DNA of 64,000 bases from Epiperipatus broadwayi (Eukaryota; Onychophora; Udeonychophora; Euonychophora; Peripatidae): positions 188,001 through 252,000 of the forward strand of contig JAQFVV010012403.1 in the NCBI GenBank assembly GCA_028023455.1, written 5' to 3'. The number at the start of each line of letters is the position of its first letter. Positions within the stretch are counted from its first letter, which is position 1. This document shows positions 57,330 to 64,000 of this stretch, one piece after another. Both the position numbers and the translations under genes were made by a program. Below the pieces are notes generated by a model, which saw only the letters and a program-made list of their open reading frames with translations, did no database searches and was not told the origin of the DNA.

Positions 57330-57950
57330 GACAGTGATGTGATATGGTGTAATATGGCTATCCCTTTATCAACATCAGGAATCTCTCAGCTACTATGCCC
57401 AGAGAAACCTTTTAGCCACCTTACCTTACCTTTCCCCACCCTAAGTTTTTTCCATATTTTTCTTTATCCTGCTCCATCCCATATCCACAGCATCATTTTT
57501 GTCAACTCTATGGCCTTTATATCTAGATCTCCCTTATCTTTTTCCAAACCTATCATAAAAACCAATAACCCACTTTCTGTATTATTACTTAGTTTATATT
57601 TATTTTCCCACAACATTACATTCTATTAGAAGATACCTAACGTTTTTTTGCTTTCTTTACATAACTTTCAGGCTAAATAACTTTCATTTCTTCATTTATG
57701 TGTATATTTCCTTTTGCTAACAATTCTGTTTGAGCTTTAAATAATCAACTACTTTTCTTACTACTATTGTAATTTAACTCACACCCAATATTCTTTTTAC
57801 TTCTATATATATTTAAACTTTTTTTACTCTCCATACTAGTCTTCCATTTCACTGCTTTTTATTAATGCAGCTCATCTTCTACCCCATTCTTTGTCACTAT
57901 AACACTCAACAATCCTCCTAACGCAATCATCCCACCTTTTGTACAAGTAT
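57330..57950 (-). mobile_element. LINE-J fragment, second subfamily
   Basis: Antisense from a GATGTGATATGGTGTAATATG tail end (quoted only as a region, 57335-57356) through the 3' UTR into about 400 bp of decayed ORF. The minus strand preserves the segment equivalent to KRWDDCVRRIVECY (about 57900-57945). Many stops. The plus-strand frame 57339-57629 is a shadow. Confidence 0.75.
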
Positions 57951-58265
57951 CAAATCTTACACAGTTTAGATTATATATCTAGTGGTGCTTTATGGTGCAT
58001 AACCATGGCTACACCAACAGATCCTCAAGCCTGATCATTACAATATATATAATATTTGAAATACCCATAGTTATATTCGTTCAGATACACTCCCTCTTTA
58101 AATAAAGAAAAGCTTGAATTTTTCAGTCCATTGTCTCTTTTAATAGACTGCAAAAATTCAAGCTTTTTTTTATTATTATTTAAAGATGGGAGATGGCTGA
58201 AAGAATATAGCTATGAGGTGTTTCAAATATTTTATATGGATTTCAGCTAGCGTTATGCATTGTTT
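57951..58265. other. AT-rich spacer
   Basis: An inverted repeat, AAAGCTTGAATTTTT (58110) with AAAAATTCAAGCTTTT (58151), lies here. No gene. Confidence 0.5.
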
Positions 58266-58267
58266 CT

Positions 58268-58650
58268 ATTTTCAGACCACTCAAAGAAATATGGAGAGAT
58301 GCATGTTGGGAGTAACAAGAAGAGATGGAAAACGCAATGTATGGGTAAGAGAACAAACAGGTGTTATTGATCTCATTGAAAAAATTAAAAGATTGAAGTG
58401 GAGTTGGGCTAGTCATATTGCTAGAAGAGATGATAATAGGTGGACAATTAAAATTTTAAACTGGATTCCAAGAGATTTGTAAAAGACCCAGAAAGAGACC
58501 ACATGTGAGATGGATGGATGAAATAAGAAAGTGTGCAGGAATGATGTGGAGAAGAGAAGCTAAAGATCGGAGAAGATGGATTAAACTTGGAGAGACCTTC
58601 ATCCTGCAGTGGATTGATAATGGTTGATGATGATGATGATGATACTTATC
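58268..58650 (+). pseudogene. LINE-R 3' fragment
   Basis: Starts at QTTQRNMERCMLGVTRRD and runs through LIEKIKRLKWSWASHIARRD to DL with one frameshift near 58480. It then preserves the terminal WRREAKDRRRW and WIDNG codons and the GATGATGAT tail (58625-58643). It supplies the 3' end lost from the 36945 ORF. Confidence 0.85.
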
Positions 58651-59456
58651 AATGTTCTTTGTTACCTTTTGTGGTTTGCTGTTACTTTTGACCAATAAAC
58701 CATTCAATTATCATTATTATTTTAGTGCCTTTCATATATGTCTGCTTATAGAAATTATTTTAAATTAATGTTGTAAAATGTATAATGTTCACCAGACTTC
58801 TATAATTTGATCAATTAAAATGCTTTTTGAATATTCAATTAACAGCGAATATTCAAATTGCATAATTTTTCAATTAGCTGTGTCTAAATTGCAATTATGA
58901 TTATAATTTACCTCATATATATAAATTAATCATTTCAATTTAGTACTCTTTTTTTTACTTTCAAAGATTAGTTATATCTATGTAAAATCATATTTCACAT
59001 ATATACTGTTTATTTGATAATAAATTTTTAACAAATAACAACAAAATTAAAATATATTTTTGGGCCAATATTTTTTTATGTATTAAAGAATGTCTTCGTT
59101 TTTTTTTTGATGGAATGTTTATTTATTGAATAAATATATTATTATTTCTTTTTACAGAAGCAGATGTTTACTAAATATTTCAATTTATGTAACGAGTAGA
59201 CTGCCATTTATTATATGATTTAACTTTACAATATATTGTACAATTCCCTTTATTCTTTCAATTTTTTCTTTTAAAGTTTTAATATAGATTCTATTTCTCT
59301 GGACAATTTCTAAATAAAACCCATTATTCAAAATACAAAGTAATAAAAATAAATACTATCCCCTCTTTTTTACATTATATAGAACTTAAATCATTCAGTT
59401 CAAATAAATTTACATAATTTATAAACAGATTTTATGCATTGCACAGGCTTAAACTT
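58651..59456. other. AT-rich spacer
   Basis: No gene recognised. Confidence 0.5.
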
Positions 59457-59577
59457 GTGTTTATATATGTAATATAGGCAGGATTCGAACTCAAACTTTT
59501 ACACAGCCAACTACTCTCAGTGTTATCTCATATTGCTGAGCCACCTAATCACACACATGTTGAAAAGATAAATAATC

Positions 59578-59620
59578 ACCAATATACGTATTTCATGCTA
59601 GACCAGCAATCATCAGTTGG
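59578..59620 (-). ncRNA. Hammerhead ribozyme of HHF2 (left arm)
   Basis: Minus strand: CCAA/UUGG inner stem I, CUGAUGA, UGCU-GGUCU-AGCA stem II, GAAA, stem III A-U, U-A with loop ACGU. The outer stem I is absent because the palindrome junction replaces it. Confidence 0.8.
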
Positions 59621-59669
59621 CTATCTTAATATAAAGCTGAATACTGATTATATATATATGTGAGAATAG

Positions 59670-59726
59670 TAATCTAGACCAACTGATGATTGCTGGTTTA
59701 GCATGAAATACGTATATTGGTGGTTA
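59670..59726 (+). ncRNA. Hammerhead ribozyme of HHF2 (right arm, intact)
   Basis: UAAUC with GGUUA (one G-U), ACCAA with UUGGU, CUGAUGA at 59683-59689, UGCU-GGUUU-AGCA, GAAA at 59705-59708, two-pair stem III. Predicted cleavage after A59716. Confidence 0.87.
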
Positions 59727-59755
59727 TTTATCTTCTCAACATGTGTGTGATCAGG

Positions 59756-59817
59756 TGGCTCAGCAATATGAGATGGCACTGAGAGTAGTGGGTCGTGTGA
59801 AAGTCTGAGTTCGAAAC
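59756..59817 (+). promoter_or_regulatory. Internal pol III promoter-like boxes of HHF2
   Basis: Box A TGGCTCAGCAATA and box B GAGTTCGAAAC at tRNA-like spacing, downstream of the ribozyme. If used, transcription would proceed out of the element unless the RNA comes from a tandem or circular arrangement. Confidence 0.5.
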
Positions 59818-59820
59818 AGA

Positions 59821-60295
59821 ATTTATATAACTTTAAAATATTTTGATTTTATTAACCTATATTATTAAAATTATATTTTCATCAAGGGTCATATATTTTC
59901 TAATGAATGTTGAGCCTGGGGAAATGAATTTATTAAAAGAACACCTTCCCTTGACAGCACATTCAAAATAAAACCTAAGACTCATAATGACTAACTGAAC
60001 AATTTTATTAAACAAATTGAAAAAATCTTACAATATATTAGAATATATATATATGTATATTGCATACCATGGAAACTTTATCATAATTAATAGCATGATT
60101 GTACCATATTTCAAATTATATATTGTAAACAACACTAAAATTGTTATTACATATGAGGCATGTAAATTTATTGTTGTTATTATAAAAGAAACAGTTTAGT
60201 CACCAGAATTCATTAAAAATTTGACAATTAGGGTTCACTTTTTTTGATATCAAGTGAAATTGTTGGAATTTCAATTTATTTATTTGATATATAAG
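59821..60295. other. AT-rich spacer
   Basis: No gene; the 60-codon frame at 60017 is unsupported. Confidence 0.5.
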
Positions 60296-60545
60296 GGATT
60301 TTAACTCAGACTTTAACACAATCCTCAGCTCTTTATGTCATCTCATATTGCTGACCCACTTGATCATACACATGTTGAAAAGATAAATTGGTGATTATTT
60401 ACCTTTTCAATATGTGTATGATCATGTAGATCAGTAATATAAGATGGCATGGAGAAATGAGGGTCGACTTGAAAGTCTGAGTTTGAATCCCTTATATATT
60501 ACATTATATATGTGCAGGTGTGTGTAAGCCTGTACAGTATATTAA
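60296..60545. mobile_element. HHF2 short palindrome (heads only)
   Basis: Antisense head (60298-60390) and sense head plus tail (60391-60545) meet at a small loop near ATAAATTGGTGATTATTTAC. Both units lack the ribozyme: the junction falls just after the ATTGGTGATT segment that forms the ribozyme's 3' stem I strand. Box B GAGTTTGAATCCC is good on the right. Confidence 0.8.
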
Positions 60546-60790
60546 TTTAATTATTTAAATAATAAACTGCAAAAAAAAACTCTTTTGGTTAAAAAGCTAT
60601 TACATTTAAAATTTGTTAGCTAGCTATGCCTAAAAATTATAAAATTTTATCTATATGTCTTACCTTGTCTTATTCAAGTTGAAGAAAAGCACAAACAAAA
60701 AAAAATGATTTATCTTATATGGTTGTCCGAAAATTTATGATGATAGTATTTTAGTAGTAAATATATGTTTGACTATTTTCATCATGTGTT
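60546..60790. other. AT-rich spacer
   Basis: Nothing recognised. Confidence 0.4.
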
Positions 60791-60814
60791 AATTATAGGA
60801 TACATATTATATGT

Positions 60815-60854
60815 AACACAACATTCATTGATATTATCCTTTTCTTCAGATGTT
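60815..60854 (-). ncRNA. Hammerhead-like motif of HHF5 (antisense unit)
   Basis: Minus strand: stem I AACAU with GUGUU, CUGAAGA intact, a weak stem II (GAU..AUC), and GAA with one A missing before UGUU. Same ultra-short stem III style as PLE hammerheads. Confidence 0.55.
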
Positions 60855-61078
60855 TCTGACCTAGACAATGACAGTAATAACACAGGGATTGAACCTAGAC
60901 CTTTATATTCATGAATATTAAATTTAAGATGTCAATCTAACCATGTTTGTTAGACATGAATATTAAATTGAGGATGATGCTCTAATCAACTAGGGTATTC
61001 AGTCATCTTAAATTCACTATTCATAAATATAATGATCCAGGTTCAAATCCTGTTCTATCCCTGTCATTAGAGATCAGT

Positions 61079-61125
61079 AACTTCTGAATAAATAAGGAGA
61101 ACACTGCCTCCTGAAATGTTGTGTT
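61079..61125 (+). ncRNA. Hammerhead-like motif of HHF5 (sense unit)
   Basis: Stem II AGGAG-AACACUGC-CUCCU (five pairs), GAAA intact, then UGUU and GUGUU as the 3' stem I strand. The 5' core reads CUGAAUA with inserted bases. Combining the two copies gives a complete ancestral motif. Confidence 0.6.
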
Positions 61126-61190
61126 ACGTGTAATAACCTGTGTGCTATTACTAACTGTAAATATATTTTAAATGTTTAAATAAAGTTTGA

Positions 61191-62040
61191 ATTTTTCAAA
61201 AGAACTAACAATTAGTATTAAATGATAGGAACAGTCCAACATATAACAAAATGTCATTTTTTTTTAAAGTTAATTTTGAATTGGGTACAACCACAATTAT
61301 GCTCATAGTTAATGGATAAAATAATTTTTGAGAATTAATTTTCTAAATTATTATTGATGAGTTGGAACTAACTGTCAACAGTCCATTTGAGGGGAGGGAA
61401 TTATTTGGGGTTTTTAGAACAAAAGCAATAAAATTTGAATATTATATTCTGCAAATATGATGAATATTTTATTGATAATATGGATAATTTCTTATATTGT
61501 TTACATTAAAAGTTTAAAATTCATTAAAAAATTTAGGCAATAAATATTGAGAATATTTATAGCCCCCCCCCCTCTCTCTTTGATTAATGTTTACCTGTGT
61601 TACATATATAGAACTTTTATCATAAGAATTGGTCTGTATGTAATCTTTTTGTAGGCTCAAGATATACATTATAGTTTGGAAACTTCTGGTTTAGACTATT
61701 AAGGCTTTGTATGATTGAAATAGTTGGATTCTTTTTTATTCAAATAATTTCATTCTGTATTGAGATTACAGTCTTTTAATTATATATATATATATTGCTT
61801 TCTTGTATGTCTTTATATGTTTGTATGTCATAAAATAAAAATCAAGTTTATTGATCCTAAAGAGTCTATAAAAATGTTATCAAAGCTAGAATAAAATACT
61901 TTTCATTATTAATTTGACATTACTTTCCAACTAATTACCATCAAAAATTAGGTAGCATTATATTTATATATATATATAATACAAAAAAATGTTTTAATTA
62001 AAAACTATTGTAATAATAAAAAAATAATAAATATAATGAA
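61191..62040. other. AT-rich spacer
   Basis: C run near 61563-61572 followed by CT repeats. No gene. Confidence 0.5.
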
Positions 62041-62239
62041 CAGTAACGAATATTATATAGAGCTCTTTAATCTACAGAGGTACTTTCAGCTAATTCCTTA
62101 ACCTTCCTCAACTGCCATTAAATTCAACAAACATAACGGAAGCAAGTGTCATCAACTCAAATCCCATGAATCTCAAATTTTATAATTAACATCTTATCTT
62201 TTAATTATATTCATTTTATTTGTATTTACTAAAATTGCC

Positions 62240-62520
62240 TCTTTAATTATTCTTTTATTATGGTTTTTCTCTTCATGAAGAATCTTAACACTTTCAAGAT
62301 AAACTTAAATTCACGTTTACGTGCTCTTTCATGATCCAGGAAAACTAAAGCAGTCATTAAATTATTATTATTATTTTTCACACAATTATATAACAATTCA
62401 TGCCCATTAATTTTTTTCAATACTGCATCTCGATTCACTTATATATAATAACATACATCCAAAAAAAATTTGATACACAACATTACTTTTTTGTTTGACA
62501 GGTATCACACCCTTAGACTT
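62240..62520 (-). pseudogene. PLE-2 GIY-YIG endonuclease remnant
   Basis: The minus strand frame gives VKQKSNVVYQIFFGC and LLYISESRCSIEK, then shifts into the open frame 62247-62438 (NGHELLYNCV... ALVFLDHERARK). This is the VVYxIxCxxC, YIGES, R-x-EH and LxDHE order of PLE endonucleases, with the first Cys lost (FFGC). Confidence 0.75.
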
Positions 62521-62659
62521 ATTCACTAACTTATTAATGTTATTTGTAACACAAAATGAAATATTAAACACATTTATATATATATCTTTAAAAAAATTTC
62601 ATTTGAGCATTTGAAATATACAAAATAGCTATCTATTTTTTATTACCAACATTCAATTC

Positions 62660-63268
62660 CTTTAAATTGCTATAACTCTTTTAAATTGACATAAAGTATT
62701 ATTAATTTGTTCAATCTTATAACCAACTTCAAGCATTTCCTTGGCAAATATCTCAATATTTTTTAATTTATCACAATGGCAATGGCATAAATTTTCATTA
62801 CAAAACAAAAAATATTTAAAACTTGCTATCTTAAGTCTAATTAGTCCTTTTGATTTACAATTTATATATCCCATTTTTTGCAGTGGTTTGATTATTAATT
62901 CGTAATTTAACATACTATTATCTCTTGTAATAAAAAATCCAAATACTTCATAATTTTGTCCTGTTTTTTTTTTTCAATAGTCCATTTCAAGTCATTAAAT
63001 TTATTTACATCCTCTACAAGAAGATATATAATACTGATTATTTCGGCAAACAAAAACATCCACATTCCTTTTGTAAATTTTAATATCTTTAAAAGTAGAC
63101 ATATGTAAAATACTATGCTCATATGTAGACAAAACAAAATTGCAAACTTGTGCAACAACTGGCAGACCCATAGGCCAACCTTTAGTTATTATATAACATC
63201 CATCTTCAAAAGAAATAATAATGTTATCATCAAAAATTTTTAAAGAATCAATGCTTAAGTGAAATTTT
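62660..63268 (-). pseudogene. PLE-2 reverse transcriptase C-terminal half
   Basis: Combining frames on the minus strand gives SIDSLKIFDDNIIISFEDGC, then KGWPMGLPVVAQVCNF (63160-63110; PLE usual KGLPMGSPLS..AN), then KIYKRNVDVFVC (about 63080-63045; usual YKRYVDDVF, the second catalytic Asp changed to Val here), then WTIEKKKQDKIMKYLDFLLQ (usual FTxExE..FLD) and SKGLIRLKIASFKYF. Two or more frameshifts (near a T run at 62966-62974) and the lost Asp make it inactive. Confidence 0.8.
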
Positions 63269-63270
63269 TT

Positions 63271-63775
63271 AAGGATATATATATAAGCATGTGTTTAATG
63301 TTTCATTTTGTGTTACAAACAACATTAATAAGTTAATGAATAAGTCTAAAAATGTTATACCTATCAAGAAAAAAAGTAATATTGTGTATCAACTTTTTTG
63401 TGGATATATGTTATCATGTGTAGGTGAATCGAGGTATTAAAAAAAAGATTTAAGGAGCATAAATTGCTGTACAAGCATGTCAAAAGTAAAAATAATAGTG
63501 ATTTAATGACTGCTTTAGTTTTCTTGGATCATGAAAGGACATGTAAAGATAAATTAAGTTTGATTTTGAAAGTGTTATGAAGAGAGAAACTATAATAAAA
63601 GAAAATTAAGGAGGCAATTTTGATAAATAGAAATAAAATGAATATAACTAAGAGACAAGCTGCTAACATTAAAATTCGGGATTCATGGGATTTGAGTTGA
63701 TGACATTTGCTTCCATTATGTTCTTTGAATTTAACAGCAGTTGAGAATGGTTAAGAAATTAATTGAAAGTATTAT
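63271..63775 (+). mobile_element. PLE-2 sense terminal copy
   Basis: A sense copy of the endonuclease and 3' end. Translation gives IPIKKKSNIVYQLFCGYMLS at about 63358-63417, CVGESRY, then FKEHKLLYKH and ALVFLDHERTCK. It aligns in inverse orientation with 62040-62590. At its 3' end (63730-63775) lies a decayed hammerhead-like segment: UUGAGAA, stem II GGUUAA-GAAA-UUAAUU, GAAAG. Confidence 0.8.
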
Positions 63776-64000
63776 TGCATATTGAAAGACTGTACATACT
63801 AGTTATTGCCATTATATTTATCATTTTATATATATATATAACTATTGAACTAAATATGGCCAATTCACAATTAAATCAATAACCCAATTTAAATTTAAGC
63901 ATTCTTTACCAATGATTTTCCTACCAAAGCAAACTTTTTATTTGCAAAATAACATAATACAGAAGATATATATATATATTTTCCCACAATTCTATGTGTA
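63776..64000. other. AT-rich end of window
   Basis: TA runs near 63830 and 63967; nothing else recognised. Confidence 0.4.

Larger units (their letters stand above)
59457..59820. mobile_element. HHF2 palindrome with two intact hammerheads
   Basis: Antisense head and ribozyme (59472-59620) joined to a sense unit (59617-59820). Arms of about 138 bp match almost perfectly. Box B is excellent on both sides (antisense GGATTCGAACTCAA at 59481; sense GAGTTCGAAAC at 59807-59817), as is box A (sense TGGCTCAGCAATA from 59756), 51 nt apart. The left unit stops at its ribozyme and the right one starts 30-60 bp upstream of its own. Confidence 0.85.
60791..61190. mobile_element. HHF5 palindromic SINE with hammerhead tail
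   Basis: An antisense unit (60791-60960) and a sense unit (60965-61190) with tRNA-like heads inside and ribozyme tails outside. Box B is perfect in the sense unit (GGTTCAAATCC at 61040-61050) and good in the antisense unit (GGATTGAACCTAG near 60888). Box A is poor in both. After the ribozyme a shared tail (AATAACCTGTGTGCTATTAC) follows. The third copy is at 32246. Confidence 0.75.
62050..63270 (-). mobile_element. PLE-2, antisense, 5'-truncated
   Basis: Reading on the minus strand from 63270: the RT C-terminal half, linker, GIY-YIG domain (about 62515-62245) and 3' terminal segment with a hammerhead-like motif (about 62085-62130). Its 5' end abuts a sense copy of its own 3' end, forming a head-to-head palindrome with unequal arms. 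Confidence 0.85.

Noticed and set aside
58225-58275. Splice acceptor (TTTTCAG) in front of the LINE-R fragment
   Set aside because: The CAG is native LINE-R sequence (CAGACCACT, also at 38460), so the resemblance is accidental.
62085-62130. Functional hammerhead in the PLE-2 antisense terminus
   Set aside because: GAAA and part of stem II are present, but C3 is U and stem I is poor. Kept only as a decayed motif within the element entry.
1-64000. CRISPR array, operons or prokaryotic features
   Set aside because: No regularly spaced identical repeats and no prokaryotic coding density; all content is of eukaryotic repeat type.

Overview
This window is AT-rich, gene-poor DNA from an animal nucleus, most likely an invertebrate; the sequence does not fix the lineage. 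I found no intact host gene, rRNA, real tRNA or CRISPR array. Nearly every recognisable protein trace is a broken retroelement or transposon: three groups of non-LTR retrotransposons (a zinc-knuckle group here called LINE-J, an L1/Tx1-like group called LINE-T with a YMDD box, and an RTE-like group called LINE-R with a GATGAT-rich tail), several Penelope-like elements (PLEs) with RT and GIY-YIG remnants, tRNA-derived SINEs, and one probable mariner fossil.

The striking content is a set of short non-coding repeats that fold, on reading, as hammerhead ribozymes (HHRs). I separate five families with provisional names. HHF1 is a foldback once easily taken for a MITE, with 8 copies. HHF2 has a tRNA-like pol III head and about 10 loci. 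HHF3 is a diverged relative of HHF2. HHF4 has a 434-bp monomer and a copy flanked by a 15-bp duplication. HHF5 is a tRNA-headed SINE whose tail is a HHR. PLE termini in the same window carry further HHR-like motifs. In the best copies the conserved core (CUGANGA and GAAA) is present, stems I and II pair, some stem II changes are compensatory, and stem III is extremely short, as described for HHRs of PLEs and metazoan retrozymes. Together these look like a community of non-autonomous ribozyme retroelements sharing a genome with the PLEs proposed in the literature to mobilise such RNAs.

A second theme is architecture. Copies of HHF1, HHF2, HHF3, HHF5 and at least three PLE loci are palindromes in which two copies point outwards with their 3' ends outermost. 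HHF3, HHF4 and one HHF2 locus instead show head-to-tail, circularly permuted arrangement, as expected if a multimeric or circular RNA was reverse transcribed.

Layout: 0-9 kb holds HHF1 copies, a LINE-J and a LINE-T with a clear target-site duplication, and HHF2. 9-22 kb holds HHF2 and HHF1 copies, LINE fragments and a tRNA-SINE. 22-34 kb holds HHF3, HHF4, a PLE reverse transcriptase interrupted by an HHF1 copy, and three PLE palindromes. 34-42 kb holds LINE-T fragments and the longest coding remnant, a LINE-R with only two stops in its reverse transcriptase reading frame. 42-53 kb holds HHF2, HHF4, SINEs and LINE-J. 53-64 kb holds the mariner fossil, HHF3, LINE fragments, two HHF2 palindromes, HHF5 and a large PLE palindrome. 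The stretches between are AT-rich with microsatellites and no supportable gene.
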